From positions 16,405-80,404 of the forward strand of contig NZ_QEIJ01000010.1 in assembly GCF_003095395.1 (NCBI RefSeq): a stretch of DNA of 64,000 bases, given 5' to 3'. This document shows positions 17,114-27,100 of this stretch, one piece after another. Position 1 is the first letter of the stretch. Every line of letters starts with the position of its first letter. Position numbers and translations under genes: made by a program. The stretch is from Microbacterium sp. Gd 4-13 (lineage in GTDB: Bacteria > Actinomycetota > Actinomycetes > Actinomycetales > Microbacteriaceae). A model generated the notes under the pieces. That model had not been told where the DNA came from and ran no database searches. It saw only the letters and a list, made by a program, of their open reading frames with translations.

Positions 17114-18634
17114 TCAGGCGAGCGCCAGCTCGATCGTGGCGAACGAGTGCGGCGGCAGCTCGACCGTGAGCATCCCGTCCACGCTGAGGCTCGCCTCGAT
17201 CGGGCGCGGTGCGACGCGTTCGGGGCCCTCGACGTCGTTGAACGACGATGCCGTGTCGCCCGTGAGCACGCGCGCGCGCACGACGCTCGCCGCCCGCCCG
17301 CGCAGGTCGAGCCTCACCGTGCACGGGGCGTCGGCCGACAGGTGGGTCATCGACACCAGCGCCGTGTCGTCGCGGGTGGACGCCGAGATCGACACGAGGT
17401 CGAGATCGTCGCCGCGCACGGCGGTCGTCGGCGTCTCGAGCACGTGCACCGGGAGGCCCGCCGCATCCTGGTGCCCCTTGTTCATCTCGAACACGTGATA
17501 GGTCGGGGTGAGCACGAGGTTCTCGCCGTCGGTGAGCACCATCGCCTGCAGCACGTTGACGGTCTGCGCGATGTTCGCCATCGTCAGGCGACGCGCGTGA
17601 CGGTGGAAGACGTCGAAGTGCAGACCCGCGACCAGGGCGTCGCGCACGGTGTTCTGCTGGAAGAGGAAGCCCGGGTTGGTGCCCTCCGCGGCGTTCCACC
17701 ACGTGCCCCACTCATCGCACACCAGCCCGACACGGTTCTGCGGGTCGTAGGAGTCCATCACGGCGACGTGACCGCGCACGATGCTCTCGATCCCCGCCGC
17801 GTAGGCCACCGTCTCGTAGTACTGCGCGGTGGTGAACTCGGTCGCCTCCTCGGTGTTGATGCCCGATCCGGAGTGCGTGTAGTAGTGGAAAGAGATGGCC
17901 TGATACGGAAGATTCCCGCCCATCGTGCAGCCGTGGCACTCCGTCAGTGACTTCATGAGCGTGCGGGTCCACTCGAGGTCGCCCTCGTTGGCGCCCGCCG
18001 CGATCTTCGTCAGCGAGTTGCCGCCGTGCTCGTGACAGAAGGTCGCGTAGCGGCGCGCCTCCTCCGCGTAGAACGACGCCGACATGTTGCCGCCGCATCC
18101 CCACGCCTCGTTGCCCAGCCCCCAGAACGGCACGCGCCACGGCTCGTCTCGACCGTTGTCGCGTCGCAGTCTCGCCATCGGGCTGTCATCGGCCCGGGTC
18201 AGGTACTCCACCCACTCCGACATCTCCTGCACCGTGCCGCTGCCGACGTTGCCGTTGACGTAGGCGTCGGCACCGAGGAGGTCGCACAGGTCCATGAACT
18301 CGTGCGTGCCGAAGTGGTTGTTCTCCACGACGTCGCCCCAGTTGGTGTTGGCGATCTTCGGACGCTGCTCGCGGGGTCCGATGCCGTCACGCCAGTGGTA
18401 GGTGTCGGCGAAGCATCCGCCCGGCCACCGCAGGTTCGGGATGTCGAGCGCGCGGAGCGCCTCGACGATGTCGAGACGGATGCCGCGCACGTTCGGGATC
18501 GCGGAGTCCTCCCCCACCCAGAACCCGTCGTAGATGCATCGGCCGAGGTGCTCGGCGAAATGACCGTAGAGGTGACGGCTGATGCGATCACCGGTGACGT
18601 CGAGGTCGATCACGGCGCGTGCCGTCGAGGTCAT
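17114..18634 (-). CDS. alpha-L-arabinofuranosidase, GH51
   Basis: A 506-residue family GH51 glycosidase that removes terminal alpha-L-arabinofuranosyl units from arabinan, arabinoxylan or oligosaccharides. The acid/base glutamate is in GLGNEAWGCGG and the nucleophile in LVCDEWGTWW; RWPGGCFADTYHWRDGIG is the classic substrate-binding block. No signal peptide is present, so it acts inside the cell on imported oligosaccharides. The ATG at 18634 overlaps the Gfo/Idh stop (ATGA) and has GGAGAG upstream; an ATG 12 nt earlier is less likely. It is the last gene of a three-gene set facing a LacI repressor. Confidence 0.94.
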   Translation of the reverse strand: MTSTARAVIDLDVTGDRISRHLYGHFAEHLGRCIYDGFWVGEDSAIPNVRGIRLDIVEALRALDIPNLRWPGGCFADTYHWRDGIGPREQRPKIANTNWGDVVENNHFGTHEFMDLCDLLGADAYVNGNVGSGTVQEMSEWVEYLTRADDSPMARLRRDNGRDEPWRVPFWGLGNEAWGCGGNMSASFYAEEARRYATFCHEHGGNSLTKIAAGANEGDLEWTRTLMKSLTECHGCTMGGNLPYQAISFHYYTHSGSGINTEEATEFTTAQYYETVAYAAGIESIVRGHVAVMDSYDPQNRVGLVCDEWGTWWNAAEGTNPGFLFQQNTVRDALVAGLHFDVFHRHARRLTMANIAQTVNVLQAMVLTDGENLVLTPTYHVFEMNKGHQDAAGLPVHVLETPTTAVRGDDLDLVSISASTRDDTALVSMTHLSADAPCTVRLDLRGRAASVVRARVLTGDTASSFNDVEGPERVAPRPIEASLSVDGMLTVELPPHSFATIELALA

Positions 18635-19716
18635 GATGCTCTCCATGCGGTTCGGGGTGTGAGGGGGGCGAGCGACGGGCGTTGCGCGGTCGTGGTGAGG
18701 TCGATGCGTCGCCCCTCCCGCGCCGACGCCGTTAGGGCGGTCATGATCTCGAGCACGTGCAGGGCGACGTCGCCGCCGGCCCGCCCGTGACCGGCGACGA
18801 CGTCGATCAGGCCGATACCGCGCCCCGCGCCCTCGTAGCCGGCGCGAGGCTCGATCACCGCGCCCTCGTCGGACGGGGAGCGTCGCAGCCTCACCTCTCC
18901 GTCGAACATGTTCGGATCGGGCACGGTCAGCGATCCCCGCTCGCCGTGCACCTCGAGGGGGGCGGCGGTGGTCGCCACGGCGTCGAAGCTGAACGTCACC
19001 GTCGACACCGCGCCGCCGGCGTGCTCGAGAACGCCGGTCACGTGCGTGTCGATTTCGACGGGGATGCGCTCACCGGCACGAGGGCCGGTCGCGATGACGC
19101 GCTCGTCACGCGGTCGCGACGACACCCCCGACACCCGCACGACGGGGCCGAGGAGGTGGAAGAGCGTGGTCAGGTAGTACGGCCCCATGTCGAACAGCGG
19201 ACCGCCCCCGGCGAGGTAGTAGAAATCGGGGTTCGGGTGCCAGGCCTCGTGGCCCGGGGCGACCCAGGTCGCCGTCGCCGACACCGGTCGGCCGATCTCG
19301 CCGGCGTCGACGACCGCTCGTGCGGTCTGCACGCCGGTGCCGAGGACGGTGTCGGGGGCGCCTCCCACCCACGCGCCGCCGGCGGCCGCGACGACCTCGA
19401 GCGCCTCGGCGAGCGTGGCGGCGAGCGGCTTCTCGCCGTAGACGTTCTTGCCGGCGGCGAGGGCGGCGAGGGCCACCGACGCGTGCGCGGCGGGGATCGT
19501 GAGGTTCAGCACCGTCTGCACCTCGGGGTCGGCCATGAGCTCGTCGACGGAGAGGGCTCGGCACCCCGGCACGCGCTCGGCGACCGCTCGGGCGCGTGCG
19601 GGGTCGAGGTCGGCGACGGCGACGATCCGCACCCCGTCGAGGCCGACGAGCGTGTCGAGGTATTGGGCCGAGATGACCCCGAGCCCGACTATTCCGATTC
19701 CGTGCGGCTGGCCCAC
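18631..19716 (-). CDS. Gfo/Idh/MocA-family sugar oxidoreductase
   Basis: A 361-residue NAD(P)-dependent oxidoreductase. The N-terminal Rossmann motif is GIVGLGVISAQY, the EKPLAATLAEA block holds the catalytic lysine, and GGGPLFDMGPYY is typical of the substrate domain. It probably oxidises or reduces a sugar or inositol-like compound released by the neighbouring glycosidase. I start at the GTG at 19716, preceded by GAGGGGGA; it overlaps the ThuA gene by 28 bp. Upstream in-frame sequence is antisense shadow. Confidence 0.88.
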   Translation of the reverse strand: MGQPHGIGIVGLGVISAQYLDTLVGLDGVRIVAVADLDPARARAVAERVPGCRALSVDELMADPEVQTVLNLTIPAAHASVALAALAAGKNVYGEKPLAATLAEALEVVAAAGGAWVGGAPDTVLGTGVQTARAVVDAGEIGRPVSATATWVAPGHEAWHPNPDFYYLAGGGPLFDMGPYYLTTLFHLLGPVVRVSGVSSRPRDERVIATGPRAGERIPVEIDTHVTGVLEHAGGAVSTVTFSFDAVATTAAPLEVHGERGSLTVPDPNMFDGEVRLRRSPSDEGAVIEPRAGYEGAGRGIGLIDVVAGHGRAGGDVALHVLEIMTALTASAREGRRIDLTTTAQRPSLAPLTPRTAWRAS

Positions 19717-20396
19717 AGCATCCCCCTCTCGATGATGGTGCGGACGTTGTCGTCCTTCAGCACCTCGACGTCGTGCCCGGGCGTCGCGACGAAGACGCGC
19801 CCCCGCCCCCACGCCCGCGTCCAGACCGCCGGCGAGGTGATCGGACGGTGCCACGGGTGGTAGGGCTGCACCGGGTGGGTGGTCGTGGCGAGCACGTCGT
19901 TGAGGTCGTCGGTGAGCACCCAGTACTGCTCGGTGCGCAGGGCGAAGCCGTCGATACCGGCCATGATCGACGACGCGCGCCCGGCGTCGGTGACCTCGAT
20001 CGTGTGATCGACGAAGTTGTCGCGCTCGTCGCCCGGGCGCTCGTCGGGGTGCCGCGAGGGGTGGGTGGCGAACTGTCCGCCGACGAGCTGCAGGTAGTCG
20101 GAGCTGTCGCGGTAGGAGTCGGCGATGCCGCCGTGCCACCCGGCGAGCCCGGTGCCCTGCTCGACCGCGGCGCGCAGCCCCGCGACCGCCTCCCGCGAGG
20201 CCTGTGACATCGTCACCGACTGCACGACGAGGTCGACGGCATCCATCGCGTCACGGTCGGTGTAGACCTCCGGGTCGGACTCGATGCGCACATCGAAGCC
20301 GTTGTCGCGCAGGAACGGTACGAAGAGATCGGTGGCCTCGACCGGATGGTGTCCTTCCCACCCGCCTCGGACGATCAGGGCGTGACGTGCGGTCAT
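19689..20396 (-). CDS. ThuA-domain protein
   Basis: A 235-residue ThuA-like protein with a class I glutamine-amidotransferase-like fold. Typical blocks are ALIVRGGWEGHHP, GLAGWHGGIADSYRDS and RGRVFVATPGHD. ThuA proteins work in the degradation of trehalose and other sugars, usually beside Gfo/Idh enzymes, as here; the chemistry is not well defined. It is the first gene of the leftward sugar operon, and its promoter region is shared with the divergent LacI gene at 20520. Confidence 0.88.
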   Translation of the reverse strand: MTARHALIVRGGWEGHHPVEATDLFVPFLRDNGFDVRIESDPEVYTDRDAMDAVDLVVQSVTMSQASREAVAGLRAAVEQGTGLAGWHGGIADSYRDSSDYLQLVGGQFATHPSRHPDERPGDERDNFVDHTIEVTDAGRASSIMAGIDGFALRTEQYWVLTDDLNDVLATTTHPVQPYHPWHRPITSPAVWTRAWGRGRVFVATPGHDVEVLKDDNVRTIIERGMLWASRTESE

Positions 20397-20493
20397 GACG
20401 AACTCCTCGGCGCAGAGGTGGTCGGAACGGGAGGCGACGGAGCGCTCTCCCGGGTGGGGACGGCATCACCATGCCATACCCCCTGGACCGATC

Positions 20494-20508
20494 GCGCAGA
20501 TATTGCGC
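20494..20508. promoter_or_regulatory. probable LacI-type operator
   Basis: The sequence GCGCAgatatTGCGC is a palindrome with 5-bp arms, flanked by further partial symmetry (ATcGCGCA and TGCGCaaAAT). It lies 11 bp before the LacI start and about 100 bp before the divergent ThuA start, the expected place for repression of both. Confidence 0.5.
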
Positions 20509-20519
20509 AAAATAGGGAG

Positions 20520-21527
20520 GTGCCCGCATCCGCCCGTTCCACACTCGCCGACGTCGCGGCGGCGGCGGGCGTCAGCGTGACCACCGCCTCGCGCGCTCTG
20601 CGCGGCCGGGGAGAGATGGCCGCGGCCACGCGCGCCCGGATCGTGACCGCGGCGACGACCCTCGGGTACACGCTCGACGGGGAGCGGCGCGGTCGCCCGC
20701 GCGGAGGCACGGCCCGGCTGATCGACCTCGTGCTCTCGCACTTTCACAACCCGTACACCGAAGAGGTCACCGCGGGCGCGCGCACCGCGGCGGCGCACTT
20801 GCGCTACGACCTCGTGCTGACGACCGAGCGCGACGATCCCGACGACGACTGGCCCGTCCGCATCCGTTCCCGCGGGAGTGCGGGGGTCGTGCTCGGCCTC
20901 ATCCTTCCGACGGCGACGCAGACCGCGGTGATGCGCGAAGCGGGCATCCCCGTCGTGCTGCTCGAGCCGCCCAGCGGTTCGTCGCGAGGGCTGCCGAGCG
21001 TGCGCTCGACCGATCGCGCCGGTGGTTCAGCCGCGGCGGAGCACCTCATCGCCCGGGGCGCGCGCCGGTTCGTCGTGATCGGTGGCAGCCCGCCGTATCG
21101 CTGGGGCCGGGCGCGCGCCGAGGGCTTCTTCGAGACGCTGGATGTGGGGCTCCCCCGCGCGGCGCGCGTGCACGAGAGTGCGAACTGGGGTGCGACCGAG
21201 GCACGGGAGGCGTGCCGGCGCGCCCTCGGCAACCTCGCCGGCGACGGACCCGTGGGGGTGTTCGCCTGTTCGGACGAGATGGCCGCGGGGGCCTACCGCG
21301 CCGCCGCCGACGAGGGCCTGCGGGTCGGCGTCGACGTGCTGGTCGTCGGGTTCGACGACCTGCGCGGCGCGCGGTGGCTGCAGCCGTCGCTGACCACCGT
21401 GCGCCAGCCGATCCGCGAGATGGCGGCCACCGCGGTGCGGATGCTCGCGGCCGGGGCGCCCGCCGGCGACGAGATCGTGGAGCTGCCGACGGAGCTCATC
21501 CCCCGCGGCTCCACCCGCGGCGGCTGA
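20520..21527 (+). CDS. LacI-family transcriptional repressor
   Basis: A 335-residue LacI-family regulator. The DNA-binding head reads STLADVAAAAGVSVTTASRA (residues about 7-26), followed by the hinge and a periplasmic-binding-protein-like ligand domain with VVLLEPP, GGSAAAEHLIARGARR and VGFDDLRGARWLQPSLTTVRQP (by position). It faces the ThuA-Gfo-GH51 operon across 120 bp with a palindrome, so it probably releases the operon when an arabinose-containing sugar is present. The start is the GTG at 20520; the adjacent GGGAG is very close, so a short leader or leaderless start is possible. Confidence 0.9.
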   Translation: MPASARSTLADVAAAAGVSVTTASRALRGRGEMAAATRARIVTAATTLGYTLDGERRGRPRGGTARLIDLVLSHFHNPYTEEVTAGARTAAAHLRYDLVLTTERDDPDDDWPVRIRSRGSAGVVLGLILPTATQTAVMREAGIPVVLLEPPSGSSRGLPSVRSTDRAGGSAAAEHLIARGARRFVVIGGSPPYRWGRARAEGFFETLDVGLPRAARVHESANWGATEAREACRRALGNLAGDGPVGVFACSDEMAAGAYRAAADEGLRVGVDVLVVGFDDLRGARWLQPSLTTVRQPIREMAATAVRMLAAGAPAGDEIVELPTELIPRGSTRGG

Positions 21528-21552
21528 TCGAGGCGTCGCGTCGACCCCGGCC

Positions 21553-21611
21553 CGAGACGCGGGCTTTCGGTCGAGGCGCGGGCATTCCGGTGCCGAAAGC
21601 CCGCGCCTCGG
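21553..21611. terminator. tandem-arm palindrome at convergent junction, type B
   Basis: One right arm (CCGAAAGCCCGCGCCTCGG, 21593-21611) can pair with either of two tandem left arms (21553-21570 or 21572-21583). It lies between the convergent LacI and MBL-hydrolase stops. The same arrangement with changed bases is found at 40991-41050 and 37717-37796, always between convergent stops. Confidence 0.65.
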
Positions 21612-21679
21612 CCGATTGCCCGCATCCCGCGAGCACGGCCGCCGGGCCCTTCGACAAGCTCAGGGACCGGATCCGGCGC

Positions 21680-22507
21680 TCAGGCGCGCTCGGCGATGAC
21701 CTCTCGCCAGGGGCCCCAGTCGGGGTCGTGCGCGGGCCACACCTCGACACCGTCGAGCGCGTCGAGGTCGTGGAGGCGCCGGATCGCCGCATCCGCGCGA
21801 TCATCGCCGTCGTCGCCGACCGTCGACCCGCACCGCACGCAGTCGGTGACGTTGCGGCGGAGGTCGGCCGCATCACCGGCGAGCACGACGGTGCGCTCCC
21901 CGAGCTCGACCACGAACGACTGGTGGCCGGGGGTGTGTCCCGACGTGTCGATGGCGCGCAGACCGGGCGCCAGGTCGGTGTCGCCCGACAGCGTGACGAC
22001 CGAGAGCCCCTCGCGGACGACGTCGTCGACGAACAGGAACCCCGCGCGCGCGTCGTCCACCGTCCGCACGTGCTCCCACTCCCGCGCCTGCAGGAGGAGG
22101 GGCTGGTCGGGGGCGAGCAGGCGAGCCGCCCCGGTGTGGTCGAAGTGCACGTGGGTGATCGCCGCCGCGGCGAGGTCACCCCACTCCAGTCCGGCCGCCG
22201 CGACCTGCTCGACGAGCGGGTCGCCGGCGGGCACCAGCGGCGTGTAGTTCTCGTAGTCGAAGCTCGCCACGCGCCGATCGCGGTCGCGGATGCGAGCCGG
22301 GTCGAACCCGCCGTCGACGAGCACCCATCCCTCGTCGAAGACGACGGCGGCGGCGGTGACCGGTTCGAGGAGGAACCGGAAGAAGCTGCCGCCGGCGACC
22401 GAGACGCCCTCCGGGATCGGCTCGTAGCCGACCACGAAGGGAACGAGCCGCCGCGGGCGTCCGCCGAGGCGGAGGGGCGCCGCATCCGCCCACGGCGTCG
22501 CCGTCAC
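21680..22507 (-). CDS. MBL-fold hydrolase, AHL-lactonase-like
   Basis: A 275-residue metallo-beta-lactamase-fold enzyme. The dinuclear zinc motif is intact: THVHFDHTG, then SGHTPGHQSF, LAGDAADL and WPAHDPDWG. The order and the 'HTPGHQS' block are those of the AiiA-like N-acyl-homoserine lactonase group, but other lactones or esters are possible. The GTG at 22507 overlaps the allophanate hydrolase stop (GTGA), so I prefer it to the ATG at 22540. It is the last gene of the guanidine/urea-type operon, an unusual place for such an enzyme. Confidence 0.82.
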   Translation of the reverse strand: MTATPWADAAPLRLGGRPRRLVPFVVGYEPIPEGVSVAGGSFFRFLLEPVTAAAVVFDEGWVLVDGGFDPARIRDRDRRVASFDYENYTPLVPAGDPLVEQVAAAGLEWGDLAAAAITHVHFDHTGAARLLAPDQPLLLQAREWEHVRTVDDARAGFLFVDDVVREGLSVVTLSGDTDLAPGLRAIDTSGHTPGHQSFVVELGERTVVLAGDAADLRRNVTDCVRCGSTVGDDGDDRADAAIRRLHDLDALDGVEVWPAHDPDWGPWREVIAERA

Positions 22508-24180
22508 GATCGCGCCGCCGACGCCAGGTAGGCCCGCCATCCGCCGAAACCGGTGATGTCGGCGGCGCCCTCCAGGGCGACCGTCTCGCAGAGGAAGCCC
22601 GAGACGGTCGAGCCGTCGGCCAGTCGCGCGGTGCCGATGCCCATCGGTTCGGGGAGCGCTGCGACGAAACGGCCGAACCCGGCGGCCGGCAGCCGCCAGA
22701 CCTCACCTTCGATCGACGCCCCACCGTCAGCGACCCGCACGAGGCCGGGCTTGGCGGGCGTGGTCGCCAGCGCGAACAGTCGGTAGTCGGGCGCCGTCGA
22801 GACCGACGCGACGAACGATCCGCCGGCGGCGACGAGCTGGTGGTTCAGCGGTTGACCGCGCAGGTGCGCGCCGACCACGAGCACGTCGACCGGAGGGGCC
22901 GACACCCGCTCGGCGAGCTGCGCGAGCGTGCGGTCGGCGAAGGGTGCCCCGGTGAGCATGACGCCGAAGGGCTTGCCGTCGACGACCCCCGCCGGCACGG
23001 CGAGCGCGCTGCGGTCGAGGAGGTTGGCGAAGTTCGTGAAGCGCCCCATACGGGAGTTCGCCCCCACGGGATCTGCGGCGACCTCGTCGAGGGTCGGATG
23101 CCACGTGGTCGTGGGAGTGAGAAGGGCCACCGTCCCCGCGAGCCGGCCCAGACCCTCCAGCCCGAGCCGGTCGAGCCGCTCGCGGTCGCGGAAGTAGTCC
23201 GCGGCCCGGGCCTCGGCACCCGCGAGCACGATGCCGGCCACGGTCGGGTCGATGTCGGTGCCGATGAGCTCGCGGTTCGCCTCGATGAACGCGCCGACGG
23301 CCGCCGTGCGCTCGGCGACGAACGCCCCGCCGTACAGGAGCGATGCGGCCTCCAGAAGCGGCGCGATGTCGACCTCGACGATGTCGACACCGGATGCGGC
23401 GAGCCTGCCGACGACGCCCCGGAACGCCTCGATCCATCCCTCGGCGAGACCCTCCAGGTGCTCGGGAGTGGGGATCGCGACGACGGGTCGGGCGTCCAGG
23501 GGCGGCGCGGGCACGTCGACGCGGGCCCGCGGGTCGACGCCGTCGGGCCCCGCCATGAGCTCGGCGGCCTCGCGGGCGAGCGAGAGCTCGCGCGCGAAGA
23601 CGGTCACGCAGTCGATGCTCCGGCAGGCGGGGACGACACCGGTCGTCGGCACGAGACCGACCGTGGGCTTGACCCCGACGATGCCGTTGAGGGCCGCCGG
23701 CACTCGTCCCGACCCCGCCGTGTCGGTGCCCAGGGCGAGGTCGACCACCCCGAGTGCGGTGACGACGGCCGATCCCGAGCTCGATCCGCCGGAGATGCGC
23801 GACGGGTCCCAGGCCCCGCGCACGGCGCCGTACGGGCTGCGCGTTCCGACGAGGCCGGTGGCGAACTGGTCGAGGTTGGTCTTGCCGAGCACGACCGTTC
23901 CGGCCGCTCGCAGCCGCGCCACCGCCGGGGCATCCGCCTCCGGCGCGTACGCGTATGCGGGGCTCCCCGCGGTGGTGGGCAGGCCCGCGACGTCGATGTT
24001 GTCTTTCACGGCGAGCACGGTTCCCGCCAGGGGCAGCCGTTCTCCCGCGGCGACGCGTCGGTCGATCTCGGCGGCCTCCGCGAGCGCGTCCGGCTCGGGC
24101 CGCAGGGCGATCCACGCCTCGGCACGGTCGATCTCGGCGTTTCGGGCGTATGCGGCAGCGACCCGCTCGACCGCGCTCAT
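22504..24180 (-). CDS. atzF: allophanate hydrolase
   Basis: A 558-residue enzyme of the amidase-signature family that splits allophanate into two ammonia and carbon dioxide. The catalytic lysine is in AVKDNIDVAG and the two serines are in ISGGSSSGSAV and LGTDTAGSGRVP. The C-terminal allophanate-specific domain (about residues 440-558, with LVVGAHLRGQPLNHQL and GIGTARLADGSTVSGFLCE) separates it from ordinary amidases. The ATG at 24180 overlaps the carboxylase stop. It works directly after the biotin-dependent carboxylase encoded upstream. Confidence 0.93.
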   Translation of the reverse strand: MSAVERVAAAYARNAEIDRAEAWIALRPEPDALAEAAEIDRRVAAGERLPLAGTVLAVKDNIDVAGLPTTAGSPAYAYAPEADAPAVARLRAAGTVVLGKTNLDQFATGLVGTRSPYGAVRGAWDPSRISGGSSSGSAVVTALGVVDLALGTDTAGSGRVPAALNGIVGVKPTVGLVPTTGVVPACRSIDCVTVFARELSLAREAAELMAGPDGVDPRARVDVPAPPLDARPVVAIPTPEHLEGLAEGWIEAFRGVVGRLAASGVDIVEVDIAPLLEAASLLYGGAFVAERTAAVGAFIEANRELIGTDIDPTVAGIVLAGAEARAADYFRDRERLDRLGLEGLGRLAGTVALLTPTTTWHPTLDEVAADPVGANSRMGRFTNFANLLDRSALAVPAGVVDGKPFGVMLTGAPFADRTLAQLAERVSAPPVDVLVVGAHLRGQPLNHQLVAAGGSFVASVSTAPDYRLFALATTPAKPGLVRVADGGASIEGEVWRLPAAGFGRFVAALPEPMGIGTARLADGSTVSGFLCETVALEGAADITGFGGWRAYLASAARS

Positions 24181-27100
24181 CGGGCGACCTCCACGACGGC
24201 CAGCAGCTGCCCGGCCTCCACGCGCTCCCCCGGTCGCACGAGCACGTCGCGCACGATCCCCGCCTGCGTCGCACTCACGGTGGTCTCCATCTTCATCGCT
24301 TCCAGCACCAGCATCCGTTCTCCTTCGGCAACGCTTCGCCCCGGTTCTGTCTCGACCTTCCACACCGCCGCCGAGAAGGGCGCGCGCACCGCGATGCAGC
24401 CCGGCGGCAGGGGGTCTTCGATGGGTGCGGTGGCGACGGCATCCGATTCCACCGGTCGATCGAACTCGCCGGCCTCGCGCCAGCGGTCGCGCTCCTCGGC
24501 GAATGCGCGCTGCTGACGGTCGCGGAACGACGAGATGCCCGCCGCGTTGTCGGCGAGGAACGTCTCGTACTCGGCGAGGCGGAACTCGCCCTCGGAGGTC
24601 TCGAACTCCCCCCGGCCGGCGTCGGTCTCGGCGCGCAGCTCGAGGAGCTCCTCGGCCGACACCGGATACCAGCGGATGCGGTCGAAGAACCGCAGCGCCC
24701 ACGGGTTGTCGGCGAACAGACCGCCCCGTCGGAACCTGTTCCACACCTGCACGGTGCGGCCGACGAACTGGTATCCGCCCGGGCCCTCCATTCCATAGAT
24801 GCAGAGGTACGCGCCGCCGATGCCGACGGAGTTCTCGGCGGTCCAGGTGCGGGCCGGGTTGTATTTGGTGGTGACGAGCCGGTGACGCGGATCGAGCGGT
24901 GTCGCGACCGGGGCGCCGAGGTAGACGTCACCGAGACCCATCACGAGGTACTGCGCGTCGAAGACCGTGCGGTACACGTCGTCGACGCTGTCGAGCCCGT
25001 TGATGCGGCGGATGAACTCGATGTTCCACGGCGTCCAGGGGGCGTCGTCGCGGACGCCCGCCATGTACCGCTCGATCGCCAGTCTCGTCGCCGGGTCGTC
25101 CCACGACAGCGGCAGTCGCACCTCGCGCGAGGGCACGACGAGTTCGCTCGTGGGCGGGAGGTCGTCGTCCAGCTCGCGCAGGAGCCCGACGAGCTGCGAG
25201 GCGCGAAGCACGGATGCGTCGGTGTGCACCTGCAGCGATCGGATGCCGGGGGTGACGTCGAGGATGCCGCGGGGGGCGTGCTCGGCGAGGCGGGTCTGCA
25301 GCGCGTGGACGCGCATGCGCAGACCCAGATCGAGCTCCTGCGCGCCGAACTCCACGAGGAGGTTGTCGTCGCCGTCGCGCCGGTAGGTGACGCGCGGTCG
25401 ATGCACCCCGGTGGCGTCGACGTCGGCCTCGCGCACCGAGACGACCCCGTCGTCACCGTCGCCCCCGCCGATGAGCGGCGGGGCACCCAGCGAGCGCGCG
25501 GAGTCGAGCCCGGCGGCATCGGCCTCGCGCACCGGCACGAAACGCAGCGAGTCGCCCGGGCGGAGCTGCCCGATCTTCCACAGCTCGCCGCTGGCGACGA
25601 CCGCCGGGCAGACGAATCCGCCCAGGCTCGGGCCGTCGGGTCCGAGGATGATCGGGGTGTCTCCGGTGAAGTCGAGGGCTCCCACGGCGTAGGGGGTGTC
25701 GTGGATGTTCGAGGGGTGCAGGCCCGCCTCTCCGCCGTCGGTGCGCGCCCACTCGGGTTGCGGGCCGCTGAGGCGCACGCCCGTACGGGCCGAGTTGACC
25801 TGCACGGTGTATTCCGCGGCGTAGAGCTCGTCGATGTCGGAACGGGTGAAGAACTCGGGCGCGGCGTGGGGTCCTTCGGTGACGCCGATGCGCCACTCCC
25901 GCCCGATGTGCGGTCGCCTCTCGGACGGGGTCGCACCGCCGGGCGCGCCCGGACCGGCGGCGACGGGCCGCAGCACGTCGCCGGCGACGAGCGCCCGCCC
26001 GCCGTGGCCGCCGAACCCGCCGAGTGTGAAGGTCGCCGCGCTTCCGAGGTAGGCGGGCACGTCGATCCCGCCGCGGATCGCGACGTAGGTGCGGATGCCG
26101 GGGCCGGCCGATGCGCCGATGCGCAGCGTGCCGCCGGCGGGCACCTCGACCGGCTCCCAGAGCGCGACCGCCGCGCCGTCGACCGTGACGTCGACCGGTG
26201 CGCCGGTGACGCACACCGTCGTCGCCGCCGTGAGCCGCAGGGTCGGTCCCGTGAGCGTGACCTCGAGTCCGGGCGCCTCGGGCGGGTTGCCGACCGCGAG
26301 GTTGGCCTCCCGGAACGACACCGCGTCCATCGGACCCGACGGCGGGACGCCGACCTGCCAGTAGCCGAGACGGCCGGGGAGGTCTTGCACGGTGGTCATC
26401 ATCCCCGGCTCGAGCACCTCGATCCGGGGGTCGGGGTCGCCGATGCCGTCGAGGGTACCGGTGTCGTGGGTCGCGTCGCGGACTCGCGGATGCTGCGCGA
26501 TCTCACGCAGCATCCCGGTGCCGGTGACGATCCCGTCGATGCGGGTGTCGGCGAGCGAGGTGTGCAGCAGGTCGAGGGCGTCGTCGCGGGTGGCCGCGTG
26601 CGCGATGACCTTCGCCAGGAGCGGGTCGTAGTACGACGTGACGTCCATTCCCGCCTCGATCCAGGAGTCCACGCGCACGCCGTCGCCCTCCGGGAGACGG
26701 ACACCGGTGACGAGTCCGGTCGACGGGGCGTTGCCGCGGTCGGGGTCCTCGGCGTAGATGCGCGCCTCCACAGCGTGCCCGTTCGGCCGTCGCGGGGCAT
26801 CGAAGAGCGTGGGGTCGACGGCCTCGGGCCCGCCGGCCGCGAGGTCGAGCATGAGCCCGACCAGATCGAGACCGAAGACGGCCTCGGTGACCGGGTGCTC
26901 GACCTGCAGTCGCGCGTTGACCTCGAGGAAGTAGGCGGCCTCGGCGACGGGGTCGTAGACGAACTCCGCCGTGCCGGCGGAGCGATAGTCGACGCTCGCG
27001 GCGAGGGCGGCGGCCGTGGCGTGGAGCTGTGCGCGCACGGCGTCGGGAAGACGCGGGGCCGGGGCTTCTTCGATGACCTTCTGGTTGCGTCGCTGCAGCG